From the NCBI GenBank assembly GCA_022841705.1, contig JALHQZ010000002.1:310001-374000 (forward strand): a stretch of DNA of 64,000 bases, read 5' to 3'. The notes under the pieces were generated by a model, which saw only the letters and a program-made list of their open reading frames with translations, did no database searches and was not told the DNA's origin. Positions 1-9,588 of this stretch are shown here, one piece after another (within the stretch, counting starts at the first letter, position 1; the number at the start of each line of letters is the position of its first letter). This DNA is from Pirellulales bacterium. Its GTDB lineage: Bacteria > Planctomycetota > Planctomycetia > Pirellulales > Lacipirellulaceae. The position numbers and the translations under genes are program-made.

Positions 1-2
1 GG

Positions 3-1154
3 AAGTTGCCGGACCTTATTGCGAAAGCAGGTGAAACCCAAACGCTGAGCTGCGGTTACAAACTGCCGGAGGCGAAAAAGTATGGTGAGCTGTCGCTGGT
101 CGTGCGTTGCAAGCTCAAAGAGAAACAGTCGTGGGCGCCGGCGGGGCATGTGCTGGCGGAGTTCGAGTTCCCGCTCCCCACCACGCCGCCGACGGTAACG
201 CCGGTAGATGAATCGAAACTGCCGGCACTGACGCTGACCGACAAACCCGGCGACTTGCACGTCAAGGGCGCCGACTTTGGCGTGTACTTCAATCGCGGCA
301 ACGGCGCCATTAAGGAGTATTGGAGCGGTGGGCAGAAGTTGGTGGTGGCCGATATCGAGCCCAACTTTTGGCGGCCGCAGGTGGATAACGAATGGGACGG
401 CACCAACTACAGCAATCTGCCGCGCGAAGCGCACGTGTGGCGCGATACGCACCACGGCCGCCGGCTCGAAAGCCTCACCGCCAAGCAACTCACCCCGCAG
501 CATGTGCAGGTGGTGGCAAAGCTCCGCATCCCCGTGGGCAACGCCGCGTACACCACGACCTACGACATCTACGGTAACGGCGACATTCGCGTTTCGACGA
601 AGATGGTCGGCCCCGGCAGCTTGCCGGAACTCCTCCGCTTCGGTCAGCGCCTCGCCGTCGCGAATGAACTCCAGCGCACCGAATGGTTCGGCCGCGGCCC
701 GCACGAAAGCTACCCGGATCGCAAAACGTCGGCGCTGGTTGGCCGCTACAAGGCAAGCGTTGCGGAGCTGCATCACCCCTACGTCCGCCCCCAAGCCAAC
801 GGCAACCGGACCGACGTGCGCTGGGTGGCGCTCACCACGGACAAAGGCCGCGGGCTCCTCATCATCGGCGACGCCCCACTGCAATTCAGCGCTTCGCACT
901 ACAACCCCGAAACGATGATCTGGGCTCAGCACGATTTCGAGCTGAAAAAGCCGCACGCCTTCACCACGCTGAACATCGATAGCGTCCAGCGCGGCGTCGG
1001 CGGCACGGACTCGTGGGGCCAACAACCGCTCGACCGCTACCGGCCACGGGCGAATGCGTATGAGCTCGTGTATCGGCTTTCGCCGCTGAAGGGTGGCGAG
1101 GATTTGCAGTCACTCGCGCGGCGGACGTATGCCGACGAAAAGCAAAACAATTAG
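3..1154 (+). CDS. Beta-galactosidase, C-terminal part (GH2 small-chain domain), cut by the left edge
   Basis: The reading frame is open from the first bases, so the gene begins outside the window; 384 codons remain. The visible part matches the beta-galactosidase small-chain domain of LacZ-type GH2 enzymes: an ISGIxV-like beta segment, NFWRPQVDNEWDG about 120 residues in, the ..EWFGRGPHESYPDRK.. block near residue 225, then DVRWVAL and the HDFEL region that shapes the active-site rim. In this family the domain follows the catalytic TIM barrel, which would carry the acid/base and nucleophile glutamates and is not visible. The enzyme would hydrolyse terminal beta-galactosides; cellular location cannot be judged without the N-terminus. 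Confidence 0.9.
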   Translation, partial: KLPDLIAKAGETQTLSCGYKLPEAKKYGELSLVVRCKLKEKQSWAPAGHVLAEFEFPLPTTPPTVTPVDESKLPALTLTDKPGDLHVKGADFGVYFNRGNGAIKEYWSGGQKLVVADIEPNFWRPQVDNEWDGTNYSNLPREAHVWRDTHHGRRLESLTAKQLTPQHVQVVAKLRIPVGNAAYTTTYDIYGNGDIRVSTKMVGPGSLPELLRFGQRLAVANELQRTEWFGRGPHESYPDRKTSALVGRYKASVAELHHPYVRPQANGNRTDVRWVALTTDKGRGLLIIGDAPLQFSASHYNPETMIWAQHDFELKKPHAFTTLNIDSVQRGVGGTDSWGQQPLDRYRPRANAYELVYRLSPLKGGEDLQSLARRTYADEKQNN

Positions 1155-1314
1155 TCGTGAATGGCCATTCCCGGACCGGCGATGACGCCGATGGGAGAGG
1201 TGGCGTCCATGCGTAGCGTGCCGCCGGTTGGGATCTTTTCGACCTGTGGCGGAACTCTGGCTGGGCCGGTGGGGTTACAATCAAGGGTAGCACCAGAGTT
1301 CTAAGGAGCTTCGC

Positions 1315-2172
1315 ATGATTCGGCTAAGTCTGGTTTTGGGTTGGTTCTACGCGCTGTCGGCGGCCGCGGTGGTTCGCGGGGAAGATTCCCTCTTCACGCG
1401 GCTCGACAAAAACGCCGACGGCCAAGTGGTGGCCGACGAAATCGCTGCCGAACACCAGCGGCTCTTCGCGCGGCTGGTGGCGGGCGCCGATGAGGATGGC
1501 GACGGCGCCCTCACTTCGGCCGAGTTCGCGGCGGGGCTTGCGCCCGACCGGCCGGAAAAATTGGTGGAATCCAATCAAGCGGGGGGGCAGCCGGGGATGC
1601 AGGCGGTACGGCTGATGCTCCTCAAGCTCGACGCGAATCGCGATTCCCGGCTGAGCAAGACCGAAGCGCCAGCCGACCTGAAGTACGTCTTCATGCAGCT
1701 CGCCGAACTGGTGGACGCCAATAAAGACGACGTGCTCGAACGCTTCGAACTCGGTCGCGTGGGGCCGCAGATGGGGCGGGTCGCCGTGCGGGCCGCGGTG
1801 CAGAACCGCTGGGATATCCCGAGCGAATTGGCGGCGATCGAGAAAGAGCAGGGCGCCGCAGCGAAGCGGTTCGACCAACCGTACGAGCCGCAAGAACTTC
1901 TGCGCGATCCGGCAAAAGCGGGCGAACTGTTCGCGCTGCTCGATGCCGACGGCGACGGCAAAATCACCAAAGCCGAACTGCCGGAGCAACTGGCCGAGCG
2001 AATCGGCCCGCTGCTGACGCGGTCGGACAGCAACCGCGATGGCGCCGTTTCGCGGGCCGAGTTCCGGACCGCAAGCGAGCGCCGAGCGCGCTTCATGAGC
2101 GGCCCGGGCGCCAAATTTCTAGGCGACGGGACCAGCCAAACGCGGCGCCAGCGGAAACGGCCGGCGAAGTAA
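1315..2172 (+). CDS. Secreted EF-hand calcium-binding protein, six EF loops
   Basis: 285 residues. The N-terminus (MIRLSLVLGWFYALSAAAVVRG) reads as a signal peptide. Six canonical 12-residue EF-hand loops follow, starting DKNADGQVVADE, DEDGDGALTSAE, DANRDSRLSKTE, DANKDDVLERFE, DADGDGKITKAE and DSNRDGAVSRAE, arranged roughly as three pairs. Loops of this D-x-[DN]-x-[DS] pattern bind Ca2+. The start follows an AAGGAG motif a few bases upstream of the ATG at 1315. Proteins of this kind are common in planctomycete envelopes, but no specific function can be assigned. Confidence 0.85.
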   Translation: MIRLSLVLGWFYALSAAAVVRGEDSLFTRLDKNADGQVVADEIAAEHQRLFARLVAGADEDGDGALTSAEFAAGLAPDRPEKLVESNQAGGQPGMQAVRLMLLKLDANRDSRLSKTEAPADLKYVFMQLAELVDANKDDVLERFELGRVGPQMGRVAVRAAVQNRWDIPSELAAIEKEQGAAAKRFDQPYEPQELLRDPAKAGELFALLDADGDGKITKAELPEQLAERIGPLLTRSDSNRDGAVSRAEFRTASERRARFMSGPGAKFLGDGTSQTRRQRKRPAK

Positions 2173-2474
2173 TGACCGAGCCCGCTCGCCGCCAAAACGG
2201 CAGTTTCGCCTTATTTCGGCTGAACTTCGCCTGACATTCGCTCCAGAAGTGCGGCGCCGCCCGCTGCGAACCCTTGCGGGTTCGGCAAGTCCGATGGCGA
2301 CAGTCCGCAATCGGCGCCATTTTTGCTCCGAACGTGAAACAGCGCTTGCTTGTCATGCGTATAAGCAGGTGGAGCCGCTGAGCTTGGCCGTTGCCCCGCG
2401 AGTTTTAGCGTGGGGCTGAAACAATTCCAGGCCAACATTCGGCGGAGAAAATCGCAGAGCGGGGCAAGCGGATC
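2173..2474. other. Intergenic stretch without recognised gene
   Basis: No convincing coding frame or RNA was seen. It separates the EF-hand gene from a possible small gene. Short leftward open frames here lack family resemblance and overlap each other. Confidence 0.5.
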
Positions 2475-2684
2475 ATGTCAACTCAAGCTTCCTTCAAAAC
2501 AGTCCTCTTGCCCGACGGCATGGATGGTTTGCAACCAATCAGCATGGCCGCCGAGGCGTTCTTCCGCTTCAACCGCGAAATGTCCGTTTCGCTCGATCGG
2601 TTCGTGAAAGAACACCGAGTGAGCCATCCCGGCGGCCCGGAACCGGTCATCCGGCAGTTCAAAGCCGAACGCTCTCGCGGGTAG
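2475..2684 (+). CDS. Small hypothetical protein (69 residues)
   Basis: A short open frame beginning with ATG and ending just before a palindromic repeat. The product is soluble-looking, with no signal peptide, membrane segment or recognisable motif. Its composition (regular mixed helix-forming residues, an acidic/basic balance) is plausible for a real protein, but there is no strong ribosome binding site. It may be a lineage-specific small protein or a chance frame. Confidence 0.4.
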   Translation: MSTQASFKTVLLPDGMDGLQPISMAAEAFFRFNREMSVSLDRFVKEHRVSHPGGPEPVIRQFKAERSRG

Positions 2685-2693
2685 TTTGTTCTT

Positions 2694-2774
2694 GGGACAG
2701 GCTTTCTGGCCTGTCGGGCAGCGGCCCCGCCCCTTATGAAGCGGCACTTCGCGACTGGCTAGAAAACCTGTCCC
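2694..2774. repeat. Palindromic repeat (imperfect inverted repeat, 18-bp arms)
   Basis: The arms at 2694-2711 and 2757-2774 (GGGACAGGCTTTCTGGCC and the complement of GGGACAGGTTTTCTAGCC) match at 15 of 18 positions. Between them is GC-rich sequence. It is one of several large hairpin repeats in the window and sits downstream of the small gene and upstream of ispH. Confidence 0.6.
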
Positions 2775-2854
2775 ACGATCTTAAGCCCATCGTATAAGGT
2801 GAAAGAAGCGGCTAAAATCCGGTTGAACATCTGCACTCCACCGGACGCCGTCGC

Positions 2855-3793
2855 ATGAAAGTTCTCCTAGCCAGCCCCCGCGGATTTTGTGCGGGGGTGA
2901 ACATGGCGATCGAATCGCTTGAACTCGCGCTGCGCGAGTTCGGCCCGCCGCTGTACGTTTACCACGAAATCGTCCACAACAAATACGTGGTCACGCACTT
3001 TCGGGACCGCGGGGTGAAGTTCGTCGATGAGCTGGAAGAAGTCCCCCTCGGCTCGACACTGCTCTTCTCGGCCCACGGCGTATCGCCGGCGATTCGCAAG
3101 CTGGCCCGCGAGCGCAAGCTGCGGGCGATCGACGCCACCTGCCCGCTCGTCACCAAGGTGCATCTGGAAGCAATCAAGTACGCCAAAGAAGGGTTCACCA
3201 TCTTCCTCATCGGCCACGAAGGGCACGACGAGGTGATTGGCACGATGGGCGAAGCGCCCGAGGCAATTGTACTGGTGGAAACGCCGGAAGAGGTCGCCGA
3301 ACTACAGGTCGCCGACGAAACCAAAGTCGCGTACCTTACGCAAACCACCCTCAGCGTGGACGACGCCAACCGCATCATTCGGCGGCTGCGCGAACGCTTC
3401 CCGCACATTGCTTCACCGCCGAAGGACGATATCTGCTACGCCACGCAGAACCGGCAAGAAGCGGTGGCGCTCTTGGCCGATGAAGCGCAGGTCGCTCTGG
3501 TGCTCGGCAGCCAGAACAGTTCCAACAGCCAGCGGCTCGCCGAGCTAGCTAAAGAGAAAGGAATCGCCGCGCATCTGATCGATGGCGCCGGCGACATCCG
3601 CGACGACTGGTTCACCGCCGCCGACACCGTGCTGGTGACCGCCGGCGCCAGCGCACCGGAAAATGTGGTGGAGGAATGCCTCGACTATCTGCGGACCCGC
3701 TTTGGGGCGACGGTCGAGCCGCGCACGATTCGGGAAGAACACGTCTCATTCCCGCTACCGCGGGAACTGCGGAACCTGGCACCCACGAGTTAG
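2855..3793 (+). CDS. ispH: 4-hydroxy-3-methylbut-2-enyl diphosphate reductase
   Basis: 312 residues, the usual IspH/LytB length. The enzyme catalyses the last step of the MEP pathway, reducing HMBPP to IPP and DMAPP with a [4Fe-4S] cluster in the cytoplasm. The three cluster cysteines are visible: Cys12 in PRGFCAGV, one in DATCPLVTKVH (about residue 96) and one in DDICYATQNRQ (about residue 193). HGVSP and TQTTLS family blocks and the late GSQNSSNS and GASAPE motifs are also present. The ATG start gives Cys12 at the family's usual position. Its TAG stop directly abuts the stop of the convergent DUF1559 gene. Confidence 0.97.
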   Translation: MKVLLASPRGFCAGVNMAIESLELALREFGPPLYVYHEIVHNKYVVTHFRDRGVKFVDELEEVPLGSTLLFSAHGVSPAIRKLARERKLRAIDATCPLVTKVHLEAIKYAKEGFTIFLIGHEGHDEVIGTMGEAPEAIVLVETPEEVAELQVADETKVAYLTQTTLSVDDANRIIRRLRERFPHIASPPKDDICYATQNRQEAVALLADEAQVALVLGSQNSSNSQRLAELAKEKGIAAHLIDGAGDIRDDWFTAADTVLVTAGASAPENVVEECLDYLRTRFGATVEPRTIREEHVSFPLPRELRNLAPTS

Positions 3794-4903
3794 CTAGTCG
3801 CGAATTACGCCACCGGTGGTAAAGGTTTGGCTGGCGCGGGTGCCGACATCACTCCAAGCTTGGGCGTCCATACTTTCCTGAACAGCTTCAACGTGGCCAT
3901 CCACGTAGGCCATCTGCACGATGCCAGGGTGCGAACTGCCGAAGCTCAGTTGCAACGCTTGACAGGCGGCGGCACTTGGTGATCGACAGATGTCTTGATT
4001 CTCTCGGGGGGTACGCTGCAAGTTAATCGGAACGGCCGTCGATCCCAAGAACTCGGAGATATCGCTAAAGCCTCCGCCGATCGCGGTATCAATGTCGTCG
4101 CTACCGCCATGCCAATGATCCTTCCGACTTCCTTCGACTGCCTCGGGACTCATGCTCAATTCTTCGAGCGTTTCAAAGTCACTCACGGCTTCGCCCATGA
4201 GAACGGTTTTGGAAGTCCCATCCAGGACTTTCCTAAGCGGGATTTGCCCAAACTTATCTTCCTTGTGATGAATGCCGACAAGCACTCCATCCGCACCCTC
4301 CCACAAAGGTTGTTGCGGTGGATTCCTCTTCACTCGCAGCCAGAAAGCTGGATGCTGGCTCTTAGCCAACCCCGAAGCAACGCCGAGGTACGACGCTGGA
4401 ACACGCCGCATCACCAAGTAATTATCAGCAGAAACGTTGCGGATATGTTCAGGTAAGGCGGTTGAAGGACACCGGTATGAGGAAATTACAGTTTCCACGA
4501 GCTGGATGTTTCGGAATTGTGGACCCAACTTCGTCGCGTCGCTGTACTCTGCGCCGCCAGGCGAACCCCATTGAAAGTTACCATTGTCATCTTCGCCAAT
4601 TTTCAGCGTGCCAAAAACAGTGGCTTCTTCGATGAACGGCAAAATGAACGCCGACCAGGAACTTCCTTCGCCGAGGTAAGCACCCGGGGGCAGCTTTCCG
4701 CGGGTGGACTCGAAGTTCAACACCGCCAGAGCGTTCTGCTTGAGATTATTGCTGCACTGATTCCGTCGGGCCGCCTCCCGGGCTGCCTGCACAGCCGGCA
4801 AGAGCAGTGCCACCAGGATGCCAATGATGGCGATCACCACCAACAGTTCGACCAGCGTAAAACCGGTGCGAACCGACCGAAACTGAGCGAGAAAGCGACG
4901 CAT
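3794..4903 (-). CDS. DUF1559 domain protein with prepilin-type N-terminus
   Basis: 369 residues from the ATG at 4903, chosen because TTGGAGG lies about 8 bases upstream; a GTG 99 bases earlier has no such site. The N-terminus is a type IV pilin-like signal: a basic leader, then [21 protein letters not shown] followed by the [14 protein letters not shown] block typical of planctomycete DUF1559 proteins. The C-terminal end has the H-X9-DG motif (HPGIVQMAYVDG). The family is hugely expanded in Planctomycetota; members are probably processed by a prepilin peptidase such as the one encoded at 30199-31551. The exact role is unknown, probably an exported or pseudopilus-associated protein. The gene is convergent with ispH, with no spacer. 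Confidence 0.93.
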   Translation of the reverse strand: MRRFLAQFRSVRTGFTLVELLVVIAIIGILVALLLPAVQAAREAARRNQCSNNLKQNALAVLNFESTRGKLPPGAYLGEGSSWSAFILPFIEEATVFGTLKIGEDDNGNFQWGSPGGAEYSDATKLGPQFRNIQLVETVISSYRCPSTALPEHIRNVSADNYLVMRRVPASYLGVASGLAKSQHPAFWLRVKRNPPQQPLWEGADGVLVGIHHKEDKFGQIPLRKVLDGTSKTVLMGEAVSDFETLEELSMSPEAVEGSRKDHWHGGSDDIDTAIGGGFSDISEFLGSTAVPINLQRTPRENQDICRSPSAAACQALQLSFGSSHPGIVQMAYVDGHVEAVQESMDAQAWSDVGTRASQTFTTGGVIRD

Positions 4904-5068
4904 ACGATTGGCCTCCAAGACCAAATGCTCTGTGCCTGCGACATCCAGCCCACGACGCTCTAGCGCCGGTGAAGGGAACTGGATGCTAAAGTTATAACCC
5001 ACGCTTGCGAAAGCTGCCGCTATCGATTGCGCACATTCGTTGACAAACCAATCGCTTGACCCGCGACT

Positions 5069-8000
5069 TTAACGGCGCCGCCGAGCAACTAAGCCGCCAA
5101 GCGCCGCCACCGCCAACAGCCCCACCGACGTTGGCTCGGGAACCACCACGCCCGTGATGATTTGCATCGCGAGCGCGCCCGCACTGGGGTTCTTGTTGTT
5201 CAGGATCGCCCAGTCCTTAAGGTTGACGATGCCATCATAGTTGAAGTCGCCTTTAGCACGGGTCGTCAGGTCGCCGATCAGCCGGCTCGAACTAATGTTC
5301 GTAACCGAGTCGACGCCGGTGAGCCGCTTTTCAAACAGCCAGTTGGCGGCGAACGCCGTGGCGTCGGCCAAGTTCACCACGCCGTCGGGGATGCCGCCGG
5401 CGCCGCCGGTGATGTCGCCATCCACGGCCGGCTTGAACTTGCTCGCGTAACCATTATCCCGGGCGAAAATGTACTCGCCGTAATCGTTCAGCACGTTGCT
5501 GCCCCCGCCGGGAAGATTGTCGTTATCGTTCAGCCCCATCACGAACATCTTGAGATCGTCCACAATGCCGCGGAACATCAGCGAGTTGTTGGGGGCCGCC
5601 GGATCAAGCTCCAAAGCATCGGTCTTCCACCCGACCGTCAGCGGCGAAATATCGAGGCTGTCGAGATTCGTAAAGACGTTTCCTTCGCCGATGTTGACGA
5701 TCGTCTCCACCGCGTACTGGCCAAAGGTGACCGCCTTCGCCACGCCGTTAATGTAGAAGATTGACCCGTTCCCCGGACCATTTGGCCGCACCACGGAAAG
5801 GTGGTACCAAGTGTTGTTCACCGCGGTCACATCGGTGGCGTAATTCGCCGGAGTAACCACGGGGTCGCTAGTCTGCAAGATGTCATCGGCCGTGCCCAGG
5901 ACATTGTCGGGCCCCGGCAGTTGGGTGGTGGTCACTTCGTACTTGCTGGCATATCGCATGTTGAACTTGCCGGTCGAATCGATCAGCACGCCATGCTGCT
6001 GGCTATCCATCACAATGTGCTGTTCCGTACCAACGTTCGTCGGCTTGACCCACAGTTCGAACCCGCGGTCATTGATGCGGAAGTAATTCAGCGTGCCACC
6101 TGGGTTCACCAGCGACGCTGAGGATGACGGACTCTGCTCGGGGAAATTGAGCGCTTCGCCGAATCCCGTGCGCAGCCGATGCCGGTCGAAATTGGAAGCA
6201 TTCAAGCGAATGCCGATGCCCCCTAAACCGTCCGGGCGATCGGTGGTGCTGACATAGGTCGGATAATTCGCTGAGGTGCTGACAACGGCTAGATGAATTA
6301 ACTGGTTCATCCCCGGCGAACCCGCCGAGTCCCGCGTGAAGCGCGTGCCATTGGCGTCTTGCTGCGTGACCTGCGCGCCGATGGTATTGCCGGTATCGCT
6401 GTCGCCGAAGCGATAGAGTCGATCAACAAAGGGCGCCGGCGGATCAGCCGCCTGGGCAACTGACGCGCTGAGAGCAATCACCGAAAGCAGCGCTAGACCC
6501 TTGCGGCGAACGAGCGCCGCAACCAAGCCAACCGCAGCGAGCCACAGCGTGGTCGGCTCCGGCACGGCCGCCGCACTCGCCGGCAAGCTGGCGCCGAAAT
6601 TATTCTTCCACAGCGTGTAGTCAGCAGCGTCGACGCCGCCGGTTCCGTTGCCGTTACCATTGAGCGCGGTTTCCGTGCCGGCGCCAAGATTGTCCCGCCA
6701 CACCGTGTAGTCCGCAGTATCCACCACGCCGTTCGCGTTAAAGTCGCCCGGCAGCGGGGTTTGCTGGAAGTAGTATTCCACGATGCCGGTGACGATATTC
6801 CCCGACGCCAAGGAGTAGGTGAAGACCAAATCGCTTTGAGAAGTCGCCGTGGCGGGGTTCGTGCTGAGAGTGGCAGTATTCATCAATGCTCCGATTGATG
6901 CTGTGTTGGCGGAGGTGAACGAGGAAGAGCCAAACAAAAACGCGTCGGCATACTGAGTGGTGGTGGAAGAGAGCCGTTCCCAGCGCTCGCCGGGGGAGTC
7001 GCCGGCGGTTGTTCCGGCGTCCGGCCCATCGGCCGTGGAGGTGAGCGAAGTCGCCAAGCCGCCCGCAACGTTCGGGTTGAACTTGCCGCTGGGGCTCTTG
7101 ATATCAATCGCGGTGATGCTGCTGGAGATCACATCGTTGCCCACCAGCTGCGCCCGGCCGTTGGCGGTGTTGATCCGCAGCTTGGCGGGGTTGGTGGGAA
7201 CTTCGATCAAGAGATTGTCGAGCGCCCACCACCAATCATTCCAGGCTTGGGTCAGGGAGATTTCAAGCTGCACCGTGCTATTTGCCGCACCGTCGAACTG
7301 CAGGTCAATCTGCGAGACGCGCTCATTTTGCGCGTCTGGCTTAAAGGTGGGCGATTCGGGATCGGAGTCCCAATCGATAATTGTCTTGCGGACCGAGCCG
7401 TTGTAGATGGCGACGATCTTGGCCCGCTGGTTGTTGGTCAGGTCGAGATCGTCTTTCCCTTCTGGACGCCAGGAGGAATCGAACGAAAACTTAATCCGCC
7501 CCGCCGGCACAAAGCTGGGGATATTGATGACCGGCGTCTTGGCGAACACATCGTAGAAGTTGTCTGGCGTGCTGGCCTTGGCGATGTCAGCCTTAGCGGG
7601 ATTATCGGCGTCTTCCCATTCGTCGGCGTCGGCCACCATCACGTTGCCAGAGGCGCGGGTGAAGAGCTCGCGGTCCTGTTCGTTGTCGTCCCAGGCCGAT
7701 TTCTTGGCGATGGCCCAGTTCGACCAGTCTCGCACGCCATCCGTCGCTGGATTGCCAATGCCCGGCACGCCGCTGTTGTCGGTGGTCCAGCCAGCAGGGA
7801 AGACGTTCGTCCAGACCTGCGGCCCGGCGCCAACGGTTTCCTCCTGAAAAGGGCCGAGTGTCACGTTCTCGAAACCTTCTTGCAGCAGGACGAGCTGAGC
7901 GCGAGCCGGCGTACTGATCGCAGCCACAATCCCCAACGCGGCAACGAGCACAGCGCCCCGACGCTTACGGAGCAGCCATCCACAACCCGCCAGCAGCGCC

Positions 8001-9424
8001 AGCAGAGCGGTGTGTGGTTCGGGCACCGCGTTGCTTGCCGCGAGCATCGCGGCAAAAGACCCTGGGCCGTTCGCTTGGTTGTAGAGCCGTTGGAACTCCA
8101 AAAAGTCGCTCAGGTTGTGGACCGAGTTGTTATCGAGGTCACTCTTCGCGTACCGCACCGCTTCAGTGAGACCAACCAAATTCGTACCGTAGCCCGCTTT
8201 GAAGGTATTCCAATCGAGGATGCTTACTAAGCCATCGAAGTTAAGGTCCAGTAGAGGGAAGGGATTCCCGCCGTTGCCGGTGAACTCAATGATCCCTTTG
8301 ATAGGATTGTCATTCCCCGCGACCAAATAATCGAATGTCAAATCCGAGAGTTCCCGGTAAAATCCTTGCCACACGCCGGGACCGAGATTAATGTTCGAGC
8401 CGTTTGTCAACGGCGCGCTCGTCAGATGCACTTCGCTCACATCATTCGCGGTATCGTTAGTTCGGGTCGCCTTAATCCAACTGCTATTGGTCAGCGAGAG
8501 AAAATCGGGCTCTGTTTCGTTGAACACCCCCGCCGCCGAACGGACGGAGTAGCCCCGCAGGTTGACCGTCGAACCGGTGGCATTGTTGATGCGCACCTCG
8601 CCCGTGTTTCGATTGACCGTCAGCCGCAGCACGCCATCGCCGCCAGGGTTAGTCCCCGTGAAGACCTTCACATTGTCAATCGCCCACCACCAGTCGTTGT
8701 TCCCCTGCAGGCGAAACTCCAGTTGTACGTTGGTGGCACCCGCCGGGTTTTGCAGGTCCTGCAGCACCGTTTCGTTGAGCGCTTCCGGTTTGAAATTGGC
8801 GCTGGATTCGACCGATGAATACGTTCGCAGCACCACGCTCGATTGCTGCGGAGTCCCTCGGTTGTAAACGGCGGTCAGCGTGCCAAGTTGCTGATCTTCC
8901 GGCACCCAGGAAGAATTGAAGGTCACCTTGGCCGCGTTGGCAGCGATCCCCGCGAGCGAAATCGTCGGCGTAATGAGCGTCGAATCGAGCAGCCCATTCG
9001 CCGGATCGAGATTCCCCTCATCGCCCGCGGGATCACCGAAGTCATCCCATTCGTCGGGATCGGCAACCGCCACAATCCCCGTGCCACTCAAAAACTGCGA
9101 GCGATTCTGATCGCCCGAGGTCGTGATCCACCAATCTTTGTTCACAAACCGCCAGCCCGCGAATTCCGTCACGCCGCTTCCGGGCGACTGCGGATTCACC
9201 GTAGTCAGGTTCAGCTCGGTCCAGCCCACTGGACCGCTAGGCCCGACCGTTTGCCACGCGGAACGCTCGCGCAGTTCGGTGTCGAACGTCACAACCGGCC
9301 GTAAGGTTACGCCCTCGAAACTCTCATTAAGAAGAAGCTGCGCCTGTGCCGGATTCGGCAGGAACCCTAGGCCCGCAACCAGTCCAGCGAACAACCACCC
9401 CCGCGAACTCTTCTGCGTAACCAT
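5069..9424 (-). CDS. Triple-unit PEP-CTERM polyprotein-like exported protein
   Basis: 1451 residues. Residues 1-29 form a Sec signal peptide. Unit 1 (to about 487) has a ~230-residue module with VADPDEW and NDWWWAIDN blocks, a dockerin-like Asp-rich stretch (DLNFDGLVSILDW, DLDNNSVHNLSDF) and a full PEP-CTERM signal: VPEP near 465, a hydrophobic helix, then RKRR. Without any stop a second signal-peptide-like segment follows, ending PARAQ near 510. Unit 2 repeats the module, has two further dockerin-like repeats and a second VPEP-helix-RRK near 953-975, immediately followed by a third signal-like segment ending SVAQAADPP. Unit 3 is a LamG/concanavalin-like domain with a Ca-binding stretch and ends [17 protein letters not shown] precedes the start ATG. 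It resembles three exported, exosortase-sorted proteins fused in frame. Confidence 0.85.
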   Translation of the reverse strand: MVTQKSSRGWLFAGLVAGLGFLPNPAQAQLLLNESFEGVTLRPVVTFDTELRERSAWQTVGPSGPVGWTELNLTTVNPQSPGSGVTEFAGWRFVNKDWWITTSGDQNRSQFLSGTGIVAVADPDEWDDFGDPAGDEGNLDPANGLLDSTLITPTISLAGIAANAAKVTFNSSWVPEDQQLGTLTAVYNRGTPQQSSVVLRTYSSVESSANFKPEALNETVLQDLQNPAGATNVQLEFRLQGNNDWWWAIDNVKVFTGTNPGGDGVLRLTVNRNTGEVRINNATGSTVNLRGYSVRSAAGVFNETEPDFLSLTNSSWIKATRTNDTANDVSEVHLTSAPLTNGSNINLGPGVWQGFYRELSDLTFDYLVAGNDNPIKGIIEFTGNGGNPFPLLDLNFDGLVSILDWNTFKAGYGTNLVGLTEAVRYAKSDLDNNSVHNLSDFLEFQRLYNQANGPGSFAAMLAASNAVPEPHTALLALLAGCGWLLRKRRGAVLVAALGIVAAISTPARAQLVLLQEGFENVTLGPFQEETVGAGPQVWTNVFPAGWTTDNSGVPGIGNPATDGVRDWSNWAIAKKSAWDDNEQDRELFTRASGNVMVADADEWEDADNPAKADIAKASTPDNFYDVFAKTPVINIPSFVPAGRIKFSFDSSWRPEGKDDLDLTNNQRAKIVAIYNGSVRKTIIDWDSDPESPTFKPDAQNERVSQIDLQFDGAANSTVQLEISLTQAWNDWWWALDNLLIEVPTNPAKLRINTANGRAQLVGNDVISSSITAIDIKSPSGKFNPNVAGGLATSLTSTADGPDAGTTAGDSPGERWERLSSTTTQYADAFLFGSSSFTSANTASIGALMNTATLSTNPATATSQSDLVFTYSLASGNIVTGIVEYYFQQTPLPGDFNANGVVDTADYTVWRDNLGAGTETALNGNGNGTGGVDAADYTLWKNNFGASLPASAAAVPEPTTLWLAAVGLVAALVRRKGLALLSVIALSASVAQAADPPAPFVDRLYRFGDSDTGNTIGAQVTQQDANGTRFTRDSAGSPGMNQLIHLAVVSTSANYPTYVSTTDRPDGLGGIGIRLNASNFDRHRLRTGFGEALNFPEQSPSSSASLVNPGGTLNYFRINDRGFELWVKPTNVGTEQHIVMDSQQHGVLIDSTGKFNMRYASKYEVTTTQLPGPDNVLGTADDILQTSDPVVTPANYATDVTAVNNTWYHLSVVRPNGPGNGSIFYINGVAKAVTFGQYAVETIVNIGEGNVFTNLDSLDISPLTVGWKTDALELDPAAPNNSLMFRGIVDDLKMFVMGLNDNDNLPGGGSNVLNDYGEYIFARDNGYASKFKPAVDGDITGGAGGIPDGVVNLADATAFAANWLFEKRLTGVDSVTNISSSRLIGDLTTRAKGDFNYDGIVNLKDWAILNNKNPSAGALAMQIITGVVVPEPTSVGLLAVAALGGLVARRRR

Positions 9425-9588
9425 AACTCCCTGAGGCTCCTCAACCGATTGCCAATGTCCAAGGCTCAGCCAATTCGTGCCGAACCGATCCGTACCAAAA
9501 CAACGCTCCGAATCACTCTCAAACCGCCCTCCCGCGCCGGCTCACGCCGACGCGGGACAAGCAGTTCAATCTTCAAACGCATTTAACG

